Shown: in pieces, positions 1 to 11,200 of the stretch
Layout of the letters: the number at the start of each line of letters is the position of its first letter
Position numbering within the stretch: the stretch's first letter is position 1
Source: Sabellastarte sp. h YS-2021
Taxonomy: Eukaryota; Annelida; Polychaeta; Sabellida; Sabellidae
Direction: 5' to 3'
NCBI GenBank assembly: GCA_964017235.1
Contig: OZ024932.1
Location: forward strand, 80,045,451-80,109,450
DNA length: 64,000 nucleotides
Notes under the pieces: model-generated
The model's database searches: none
What the model saw: only the letters and a program-made list of their open reading frames with translations
What the model was told of the DNA's origin: nothing
Position numbers and translations under genes: made by a program

Positions 1-1
1 T

Positions 2-673
2 AAAATGGCTTTTAATATTGTGAAAAATTGTGATGGGGATCTTTTTATCATATTCACTGATTCTTTATCTAGTCTCCAAGCTCTTGATAGCAACAACTGT
101 GATCATCCTTTCATTCAAGATATTTTAAAACTTTTTAATGATTGTTTGTCAGTGAATAAGAAAGTTGTTTTAGCTTGGGTTCCAAGTCACGTAGGCATAA
201 AGGGCAATGAAAAAGCAGATGAGCTTGCCAAACAGGCCTTGAATTTTAATGTTTTAGACTTGAAAGTCCCCTATACAGACTTGAAAGTAAATGTAAATAG
301 TGTTTTTAAACAAAAGTGGCAAGCTCAATGGAATGCGTGTCCTGATAATAAACTATTCCAAATAAACCCTACAGTAGGAGATTTTTATGTTTGGACGGGT
401 TTATCTCGTAGGGAGGAAATAGTCATAACTCGAGCCCGTATAGGACACACTTATTTCACCCATACTTATCTGTTGAAAGGTGAAGATATGCCCTGGTGCA
501 TTCCATGTCATTGTCCCGATACAGTCAAGCATATATTATTAGACTGTATTGACCTACGTGACACTAGAATTAAATATTACAGAAATATAAACTCAATGAA
601 AAATTTATTTAATGAAAATATTTTTAATGTTATCAATTATTTAAAAGAAGTTGGTTTGTTCAAAAAGTTTTAA
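2..673 (+). pseudogene. 3' end of a LINE ORF2: RNase H domain and C-terminal Cys/His motif (partial)
   Basis: The reading frame is open to the left edge, so this is the C-terminal part of a longer protein. Counting from the first Met (base 5), residues 14-80 form an RNase H domain: an Asp in FTDSLSS (D19), then SHVGIKGNEKADELAK with His62 and Asp72. In LINEs this domain degrades the RNA strand after target-primed reverse transcription. Near the C-terminus a C-x2-C...H-x4-C cluster (C165, C168, H176, C181) matches the zinc-knuckle-like tail of I/Jockey-group LINEs. The stop at 671-673 is followed by AT-rich sequence that looks like a 3' UTR. The endonuclease and reverse transcriptase would lie left of the window, so I cannot say whether the element is intact. 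Clade is uncertain. Confidence 0.85.
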
Positions 674-2187
674 TTAATTTATTTTGTTCTCTGTTCCTCA
701 TGTTAATTTATTCTGTAAAATCTAGTCTTGTATAATATTGTGATAGTTATATTTTGGGTTTTTATTCATTCTTTTCTTGTTTATGTTTTTCTAGTCTCTC
801 TATAAAATTATTTTGTAATAGTTAAACTCCATTATTATTTTTATGTTTTATCTTATTTGATGTTCTCTTTTACATTTGTTTTATACTTATCTTTTTTGTC
901 TTCTAGTCAACTTTAATAATCTTGTGATTTGTTTTTTTGCCAATTATTGTGTATTTGTATATATTTGTTTGTTGTAAATATTAATTAGTGTATTTATTAT
1001 TTTATTTTTTAGTGCAGTATGACACACTTGTGTTTTTGCACTTAAATTTTAATTATCTTTATCTTTATCCATATTTTCATGTATTTGTAGACTTTTATAG
1101 TAGTACTGAGCAGAACTGCCATGTTTTGCTTACAACACTTTATAACCTCAATCTCGCTTGTTAACACATAAAACGGAAGGAAAACTCAAAATATTGGAAA
1201 CGAACCGAAACTCTGAAGAAATTGCACACTTTTATCCCATATTTTGTGCATTTGGGGACTTTTATTGCAATTTCATTGAGAGGAGTCATGGTTCCCATTC
1301 TCTTTTCCGATTTAAATTCCCTGTGTTTTCCCTGCGATGTTTATATTTTTCCCTGAACAAACTGGTGAAGGATGAAAATGTCAAAATCGGTAAAAAATAA
1401 GAATGCTATGATTACTTAAAGATTCTTATTAAATATTCTAATTTAGCGCCAAAACATCAAACGTGACCTACGAGTCACGACCCGTGGCGCGTGAATGCAA
1501 ATGGCTGTTACTCTTCAAAATCATTCTGAAGTTTTCAAATTCCCTGTGTTTGCCATGTGTTTTTCCAAAATTTTCAAATTCCCTGTGTTCTCTCTGTCTG
1601 GAGTTACTTTTCACAATTTTCCCTGTTTTCCCTGTGCAGTGGGAACCCTGGGAGACGTCCACGTTTGACTCGGGTGTACTAAAATGCGGAGTCCCAGAAT
1701 CGGTATCGTTTTACACCGACGAAATCACGCTGCACATATTTTTCATACCGACCCACCAAATTAAACTACACAGTACACATGGTTTTCCTCCATCACCTCA
1801 ACTACCTGTTGTAATATGACCTGTACAATTTGTTAAAAGCAATGTGAAACTCAAATCAATCTATCTAGATGTTGTATGCATGTTATAATTTTTGGCTAGT
1901 TTATAACTTACTGGTACGAGATTTGGGCAATAATATAATTCCACATTTTTAGCAATTCCATCCTTTCATTGTTTATTGTAACACACAAAAATACTATTTA
2001 TGGGGATTGGGGGCTTGTCCACATTTATAACTCTGTTAATTTACCTTCATATTTCCCTGAAAATTGAATGTAAATACAGTAATTATCAAACATGGAAGTT
2101 CCTGTACTGGTAAAGTAAAATTGACCCTAATTTTCTAGTACAGCGATTAAATGTTATAAAGTTTGATTAAGATTGGCTTTCTATTAC
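674..2187. other. Non-coding: LINE 3' flank and ACADSB intron, with a probable SINE tail remnant
   Basis: AT-rich sequence without a supported gene. Around 1320-1650 the short phrase TCCCTGTGTT recurs several times, a low-copy internal repetition. Bases 1796-1862 resemble the 3' tail of the SINEs at 34.95 and 63.08 kb (shared words TATGACCTGTACAAT and a CAAATCAATC-like end), so this is probably a decayed SINE 3' end. Small open frames here have no recognisable domains. Confidence 0.4.
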
Positions 2188-2280
2188 CTGTGCTCCTATT
2201 CCTACACGTCCTTCATTCAACATGTTAATCGCATACTTATAGCCGTGTCCAAACTCTCCTAACACATTCACCTCTGGAAC
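2188..2280 (-). CDS. ACADSB: ACADSB-like coding exon 6
   Basis: 31 codons, phase 0 at both ends. The upstream acceptor reads TTTTCTAG and the downstream donor is GTAATAG. The peptide begins [16 protein letters not shown] and ends EGRVGIGAQ, the conserved acyl-CoA dehydrogenase segment just before the C-terminal helical domain. It lies 12.2 kb from exon 5 and is too short to stand out as an ORF. Confidence 0.9.
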
Positions 2281-5200
2281 CTAGAAAAGTAAGAACTACA
2301 CATAGCAAGATTATTAAAGTCTTCTTTTACTTTAATCTATATATTTGAAGCAATAAATATTTACATGAATGAATTCAGAGCACAATATACTGCAAATATT
2401 ATGACACAAATGAGATACTAGTACTCCCAAGTGTCCTAGAAAACAACAAACTTTATTCTTTCCTCTTGTCTGAATGTAGAGTAAGAAATCTAAAATTCGC
2501 CAGGAATCTAAAATTTGCCACCTCTAAAACCTTAGTTAATTTAATGAAGACAATGATGTTTTTGTCTAAAAATTAGTATTTTTCAGTTCTAAAAGCCTAA
2601 GTTTACTATACATTCAACAAATCTCACCATAATTCATTTATTTTATTAGTATTTTCACATGTGGCGAATTTCAGATATGTGGCGAATTTTAGATTTCTTA
2701 CTCTATTATATTACACAGAAAAGTAAACTATTTAGGTCTTCAGTACATGTTGTAATGCTTGACTTAACTTATACTGTAAAAAACAGGTGACAAAATAGAA
2801 CCACTGTGTTACACTATACCTGATTTTTCACTATTGTGCTATTAAGTCTGTACACCAAACAAACATATTACCCAGTAGAATGATCACATAAGTGTTAATT
2901 ATTTTGACACAAAGAATTTAGTTGCTTGATAGCTTTGGTACATCATATATTTTAAGTGGGTATAACTAGACACTGCAACAAGCAGAAGTAAGTGGTTCCA
3001 ATTTCGACTTCGAGGAAATCTACTGTATTTCACTTCATCTTCAAAGGTTGCTCCCAATGGTAAACTTTACCATAACAAATTTCACACTTCTTACCCTATA
3101 CACCAGGGTTGAGGCCAGCTTACATTGTAGTCGCTTCATTTGTTTACTTGAGTACATTTTTTGGTACTCATGATGTACCTGTACTTGTTGTACTCACGAC
3201 AAAAATAGACTGTAGTCATGAGTACATTCTGAGTACAATCCAAGTACGTTTTCTCAGATAACTGCTTCTGATCAAGGACAAATGTTTTTTCACAAGTTTA
3301 CAAACATAGTTCACCTTTATTTGCATTTGTATATTTAAACAGTAATAAATTAGCAATAACTGACGAAGTAAGACCAATAATGCAATTATTTTGAATCATA
3401 TAATATAGAAATAGACAACGACGAGCGAGGGGTTATAGGAGATTTTACAACGATTAGCGATATTAGGATCACAAAGGCGGAGCAGCATGGTGAGCGATAA
3501 AATAGAACTCATAATGTTATGCGGGGTTTTACAGAGCAATTTTTTATTTATTAGCCAATCAGAATTGCGGACACAGCCGTGTCATGTTAGAATTATGTTT
3601 TGTAGCTGTCAACAACAAAAATTTACACACTGGTAATTTTATTAAATAAGTGAAAGAAATTTGCAAATTTTAATTAGTAAATTAAATTTTTATTAGTTAA
3701 TACCTTACCTAACAGACGATAGCTATTGTCCGGCGCCAGCCGGTCCCGCCAAACGCCAGAAAAAGACGTCCTGAGTTTCACCTCCGGCCGGACCGGTACA
3801 CTACACTCCACTCGCCAGGTGGCCTAGTTCCTGCTTTATTCGCCAGAGGGACGTGACGTCATAGCATCTTTTTCACCCCAAATTAGGTTAATTGAAGCTG
3901 AAAGCGGGGAAGGCCGGGTGGGAATCTCCCGTCTTAGGTAAGGTATTAACTAATAAAAATTTAATTTACTAATTAAAATTTGCAATTTCATTGCGTTAAT
4001 ACATCTTACCTAACAGACGATAGCTAGAATAACTACCCAGTGGAAGGAGGGCAGCTTCCTAAGGACTAGAAGGAACTCTATAAAATAGGCACGTAACCTC
4101 TGGCCCGGCTGATAAACAAGCTAACAACTGCTCCTTAAGTTACCAAGCAGTGCCACTCCCCCCCCCCCCCTCTTTTTTTCTGCTCTGAGAGGAGGAAGAG
4201 AGAAGAATTCAGTCCTAAAGATTCCAATTAGCCTGTAAGAGTGGAATAATGGTCTCATACTCAGTGCCTCAGGCACCCTAGTAAAAAACCTTAATTATTA
4301 TGTACACTATTTACAAAATAGGAGCCAAGAAGGTTCATTGGTGGATCTGCTGTGCAGCCACCACTGGACCTAAGTGAAAAAGCTCCGAATCTGCCCACGC
4401 CACATCTTTAAGATAGAACTGAGTAAAGGTGTTGTGGGACTTCCAGTGGCATGCAGCTAAGATCTGGTCTAGTGGGATGCCACCTTGAAAGGCTTTAGAA
4501 GCCGCGAAGGCTCTAATGTCATGCACCTTCACCTGGTGAAGGGTTAGAGACTCCTGATCTGAGAGATCATAGCAAAGGATAACCGTCTGCTTGATCCAAG
4601 ACGAGATCGTAGCAGGAGAAATATCCTTCGTGAAACCCTTTTTGAAGGATACAAAAACCAGCTCCTTTCCTTGTTTGACATCTTGAGTTTTGTCCAGATA
4701 GTAGCGCAGAGCTCTCACTGGGCAGAGTGACCTGTCCTCCTTCAAGGACTTGTCCAGAGTAGGAGCCAGGGCTGGTATAACCACTGGCGCCACGCACTCT
4801 GGACCTTCTTTTGCTAAGTGGTTTTTAGCCAAGAACATCGGAGACGGGTAAAGGGACACTTTTGACCAGTCAGCTTGGTGTCTAATATTTTTGTTCAGCC
4901 AAGCGTGTATTTCGCTCCTACGTTTTCCAGAACCTAGAGCGAGGAGGAAAACTGTTTTAAAGGTCAGATGTTTTAACTAGATTGGGCCAACTCGGCGCCA
5001 ACATATCCCCAGACAGGTCATCACTCACGCCACAGGTTTTGATCGGAAATTTTTTAAAACATAATTACCCATTATTATATGAACTTCAGCACATCAATCT
5101 ACTCTGTTTATATCTTCCAAGGAAGATGGTGTATCCCCAGACGCCGAATACATAACTCAAATTATATTTTCAATCTTCCTGCAATGATAACTCTAAACCT

Positions 5201-8200
5201 ATTTTCAAAGTATTTAAATGATTGATGATTGAATGTCCATTCTAAAATAATAATCCCAAAAGAGCATATCTGTTTCTATATTTGTTGACAAATAAAATAT
5301 TATTTTTAACTCAACTCATCATACTTTTCAATCTTCCTTCAAAGTATTTAAATGATTGATGATTCAATGTCCATTCTAAAATTCATAATCCCAAAAGCGC
5401 ATATCTGTTTCTATATTTGTTCACAAATAAAATATTATTTAAAAAAAATTATTTATATTATTATTTTATTATATTATTTTTAGAATTTGCAAATTGTTTT
5501 CAGTTATTCATTTCCTCTATACCTGTATATGTGGTCCATATATATGCAACCTAAATATGTGACACAATCTCAGTTCTGACTCCCCTTTGTGTTATATGTA
5601 ATGAAGCCCACCACCTCCCACCCCCACCCCTCTCCCCTTCTCCACACCTCTCTCACTATTACACAAGATCTGCAACCCCATTGAGTTCTTTGTTTCTCAT
5701 CTGATATCATTAAATACCTTTGTTTATTTAGTGTCACTCAATATAGCTGGAGGTCCCAGAGGTGGGTGGGGGGAATCCGGGTGGGGGATGCATAAATGGT
5801 AAACAAACAATCTATATAAAAGGGGTACTCAAATACAAAAAGAATTGAGAATTTTAAGTATGCGATTATCAACTGAAATGAGTTCATAACTGTAGGAGCT
5901 GTGTCAAAATTAACTGAGGCAAGTTGAATAAAACTGGGCTAGTTGAGGGTTAAAAATCCCCTACTTTTACTACATAAGGATATAATTTCATTAATATTGG
6001 GACTTAAAGCTCACTTAAAGTGTCCATTTTGTCTACTTGAATATGTTTAACCAGTTTCATTTTAAAAAGTTAAAAACTCAGCAAGCAGAGGTATAACACA
6101 CAAAAATAAGTTCTTAAAAGACTAAGATAGCCATAACATTATTAATATTCAAAATTTAAATAGACAGGCATTTCCTTTTAAAAATTCAAAGATTTCAGCT
6201 CTATAACCCACATAGTTTGACAGTTACTGGGCTTTAAAGTGGCATAATGTCCATAAATTGGGTTTCTGTGGGCATTTTACAATTGTTAAAGAGACCTTAG
6301 CAATTAAACAACAGATCTGAAACTTTTTGGGGGACATACATAACAAACAAAAATTATATATAATACAGTTTAAGACTTGTCACACTAAGCATTTCCAAAT
6401 AACAGGGCAAAATACGGAAAAAATGTCCAAAAAGGCACTTGGGCGAGTGTCTATGGCCCTCATACACAGGTTAAATGTCTACTAAAAACCTTGATTTTCG
6501 GCATATGTAAAAAGGACATAATAATGCATTCCCAGATGGGATTTCAGCTCCATCAATCACATAGTTTAACAGTCACAGGGCTTAAAGGTGGTTAAAAAGT
6601 CCAAATATTGGGTCTCTGTGGGCCTTTTAGAGATCTCGATGTGGCTTTCAAATTAAAGCTTCAGACTTAAAATTTGTTACATACTAAGATTACACATAGA
6701 ATATGTATCTAATAAAGTTTGAAACTTCTCAGACTTACCATTTCCAAGTTACAGAGCAAAATATGTGAAAAATGTCTTAAAAGGGTCACTCAGGTGGGTG
6801 TTTAAGGTCCTCATACACAGGTTAAATGTCTACTTGAAGCCTTGATTTTTGGCACATGTAAAAAGAACATAATAATGTATTCCCAGATGAGATTTCAGCT
6901 CTATCAGTCACATAGTTTAACAGTCACAGGCCTTAAAATTGGCAAAAAGTCCAAATACTGGGTCTTTATGGGGCCTTCTAGAGACCTAAATGTGGCCTTC
7001 AAATTAAAGCCTCAGACTTAAAATTTGTCACATACTAAGATTACACATAGAATATGCATCTAATACAGTTTGAAACTTCTTAGACTTACCATTTCCAAGT
7101 TACAGGGCAAAATATGTGAAAAATGTCTAAAAATGGTCACTCGGGTGGGGATTTATGGTCCTCATACACAGGTTAAATGTCTTCTTAAAGCCTAATTTTT
7201 GGCACATACTAATAACATACTAATATCTTCCCAGATAGGATTTGAGCTCTATCAGTCACATAGTTTGACAGTCACAGGGCTTAAAAGTAGCAAAAAGTCC
7301 AAATATTGGGTCTTTGGGAGCCTTTTAGAGACCTCAATTTGACCTTCAAAATTAAAGCTTCAGACTTAAAATCTGTTACATACTAAGATTACACACAGAA
7401 TATATATCTAATACAGTTTGAAACTTCTCAGACTTACCATTTCCAAGTTACAGGGAAAAAGATGTGAAAAATGTCTTATAAGGGTCACTCGGGTGGGTGT
7501 TTATGGTCCTGATACACAGGTTAACTGTCTATTAAAGGCCTAAATGTTAGGGCACATATAAGAAAACACATAGATATATTCCCAGATGATATTTAACTTA
7601 GATGAGAGACATAGTTTGAAAGCTACAGTGCTTGAAAGTGGCAAAAAGTGCATAAATTGGGTCTCTGTGGGCACTTCTGAGACCTTAAGTCGACCCCTTT
7701 GGGTAAACCTACAGCCCTAAAATTTTCTACAGACAAGGATTACATATCAAAGTTATACCTAGCGCAGTTTGAGACTCATCAGAATTACCACTTCCAAATT
7801 ATAGGGCAAAATATGTGAAAAGTATAGCAAAAAATCCCCAAGTGGGGGTATTTATGGGCCTCAAACACAATTTTCTCCTCAACTTAAAGTCGTGATTTTC
7901 GGCACATGTACTAAGAACATATTAATGTGTTGTCAGGTAAAATTTCAGCCAGCTGAGCATCATAGTTTGTGACCTACAGGGCTCTAAGTGGCCAAAAGTC
8001 CAATTTCTGACCTTAAGGTGGCCATAAGTTCTTTTTTACTGGGAGTTTAAGGTCACCTTAAAATAGGGATCTTCCTTTGGGCACCCTTAACATGTGTACC
8101 AAGTTTGAAAAAAAAATATTAATTTGTTTTTGAGTTATCGCGTCCACAAGGAAATTTCTACGGCGGCGGCGGCGGCGGCGGCGCGACGGACCTGAATCCA

Positions 8201-11200
8201 ATATATCCCCGACTTTCGTCTGGGGATATAATGAGACCTTTCTGAGAGGCTCAAATGGTGGTTTGGTGAGCTGATGTAGAACGAGAGAGATTCCATGAAG
8301 GAATTCCTCGCCTACCCTTTGGTCTATCTCTGTGAAAACTGTCCAAAAGGCGAGTTAGGTTTTCATCTTTGCTCACATTCAAGGAAGAATTTCCTAATTT
8401 GTCCGCAATGGCTGATCTGTAACCATCAATGGTACTGGGTTGGAGATTCTTCTCCTGGAATAGATGTAGGAGAAAATCTGCTATCTGTTTGACAGATGGA
8501 GACCTGAAGTCCACCTGACTTGATTCACACCATCTGACAAAAACGGCCCACTTTGCCTCATAGACTGTTCTGGTTGAACTTCTTTGAGGAGCCTCAATTC
8601 GTGACGCCACTGGACTAGAGAATCCCTGCTCCTTGATAGCCTCGGCTCTAGGAGCCAGGCGTGAAGGTTTAGATTGGTCAGATTCCTGTGACGCGCCTTG
8701 TTGAATGGCTGTGTCACTAGGTCGGGATGACTGGGTAGGCAAAGAGGGATCTGAGACGACAGTTCCACCAGGTCCCAGAACCATGGAATGTTGGGCCAAC
8801 CCGGAGCTATGAGGATCACTCTTTTGTAAAGATGGTCCGACAGTTTGCTGACCACCTTGCCCAGTAACGACACTGGGGAAAAAATATACATGTCCAAGTT
8901 CTCCCAAGAGACTGTTAGGGCGTCCACTGCCCATGCACTTGGGTCCGGCACTGGAGACACGTACTGGGCTAGTTTGCAATTGTATTTGGTTGCAAACATG
9001 TCCACTTGGGGACGGTGCCAGGTCTGAACTAGGAGGTCGAAGACCTCCTGGTGAAGTGACCATTCCATCTGAATGACTTGGCCTTGACGAGACAGCTTGT
9101 CTGCAATCACATTGAGACGACCAGGGATGTGCCTGGCCTTTAGCACTACCTGCCTCAGATTGCACCAACACAGGAGTCGCCATAGAAGGGCACAAAGTGA
9201 GCCTGACCTCATACCTCCTTCCTTGTTGATGTATGCCACAACTGTGGTGTTGTCTGTGGCAACTAGGACTACTTTGCCTTGTACCAAGTGCTGGAACCTT
9301 TTCAAGGCCAGTAAGACCGCTTTTAGTTCCAGGAAATTTATGTGAAGATGACTTTCTGGAACTGACCAAACGCCTCTTGCTGTGAAGTCTCCTAAGTGAG
9401 CACCCCAGCCTTCTTTTGAGGCGTCTGTAAAGACTTGTACGGCATGACTCAAGGGGTGCAAAGACTGTCCTGGCAAGACATTTGTCTCCTTGGTCCACCA
9501 TAGAAGGTGTGGGTGGAGCGACCTTGGAACAGGAATCTCCTTTTCCAGGGATTCTGGAACTCTCCAATGTCGTTTTAGGTGCCACTGGATGGGTCTCATG
9601 TGGAGTCTCCCCAGGGGAACCTGTTTTTCCGTCGCTGTAAGCAGGCCTATCAGGGACATAAATTTCCTGACTCGGCAACTCGGTTTGGATAGAATGGATT
9701 CCAACTTTTGGAGGATCGACTCCCACCTGTTCTGAGTCGGTAAGCCCCGTCCTTGGAAGAGATCGTACTTGTAACCCACGAACTCGAAAGTCTGTTTGGG
9801 TTCTAGTTCTGACTTTTGGAGGTTGACTATCCAACCCAACTCCTGGCAAAGGGCGAGGAGGGATTGAGTGCCCTGGTGGCAGGATTCTTTGGTAGGGGCT
9901 CGAATCAACCAGTCGTCTAGGTACTGGTGGATTCTTATACCCCAGGATTGAGCCATTAACTTGACCTCTTTGACCACACAAGTGAACTCCATTGGAGCTG
10001 TGGAGAGGCCAAAGGGAAGGGCCCTGAACTGATAGGACTGATTTTGGAAATGGAACCTGAGATATTTCCGGGACTTTACATGAACTGGAATGTGGAAATA
10101 GGCGTCGCTGAAATCCAGCGATGTCACCCATTCCCCTTTTTGCAGGGACAACCGAATTGTTTCCAAAGTTTCCATTTTGAATGTTTTTACGCTCAAAAAT
10201 TTGTTTAGAGCACTGAGGTCCAAGATTGGTCACCATTTCTGATTTGGTTTTGGAACTATGAACAGTCGGTTGAAGAAGGCTAGAGATGTTCGAACCCTTA
10301 CCATCTCTACTGCCTCCTTTTGCAGTAGGGCCTGCAAAGCCCCTTTCAGGTAGAGGTTCCTGGTGGGGTTTGCATAACCACTGACTATCAAGGGGTCTCT
10401 CACCAGAGAAGGTCTGATTTTGAATGGGAGAATGTAGCCGTCCTTCAAAATGGACACTACTCTCAGATTTGCACCTAGGAGGGCCCAAGTCTGCCAAAAG
10501 GGCTGAAGGCGCCCTCCTACCTGTGGGGCATGAACAACATTGCGGGCATTTGTCACACTTGGGGCACAGATACAATGATCGACAAAAGAAACACAATTCA
10601 CAGAATTTATTTCTCTGATTTCTGAGGGAGGACTTAAGCCTTTCTTTTGCGGCTGCCTTACATTTTTTGTTGCAGAAGGTACATGACTGACAGCACAATA
10701 GTTTACAAGAGACTTTAAAGTTCTTAGATTTTTTTGTTACTGTCCCTGAACACCGGTTCTCTAAGACCGGCTTTGTTACACAATAATTGTCATTTATAAG
10801 GATGAACATCCTTGGAGCCTCGGGAGCCGCGATTAGCAGGACCTCCACGTCCCCTACCGCGTGGTCTGCCTCTACCACCGAAAGACTTCCATGCCGGCAT
10901 GTCCTTGCCAGAGTTGCCGGAAGGTTTAGTAGTATCCTGATTTCTCCACCCTGTGGAGTAAGGCTGGTATCTATTTTGACCTCTTTTCTGTGCCCCGGCG
11001 AACCCCCCATGGCTCGGACCGGGCTGGGAGGTACGCTTGGCAGCTTCATGTTGGGTGATGTCATCTTCCGCTTTTCTAATAATAGCATCTGGGAAGAGGG
11101 CATAGCCGTTAAGCGGGCAGTTTCTCAAGGAGGCAAAAGTGTCAGGTTTAACGCCTGGCTTTAAGTGTTCCAGGTACGAGTCCCTCCGGACCAAAGTCAG

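Noticed and set aside
1463..1819. 118-codon open frame and its minus-strand shadow
   Set aside because: It reflects the TCCCTGTGTT repetition; no homologue recognised and no splice context.
10424..11164. Plus-strand open frames opposite the DIRS genes
   Set aside because: Antisense shadows of the GC-richer coding region.
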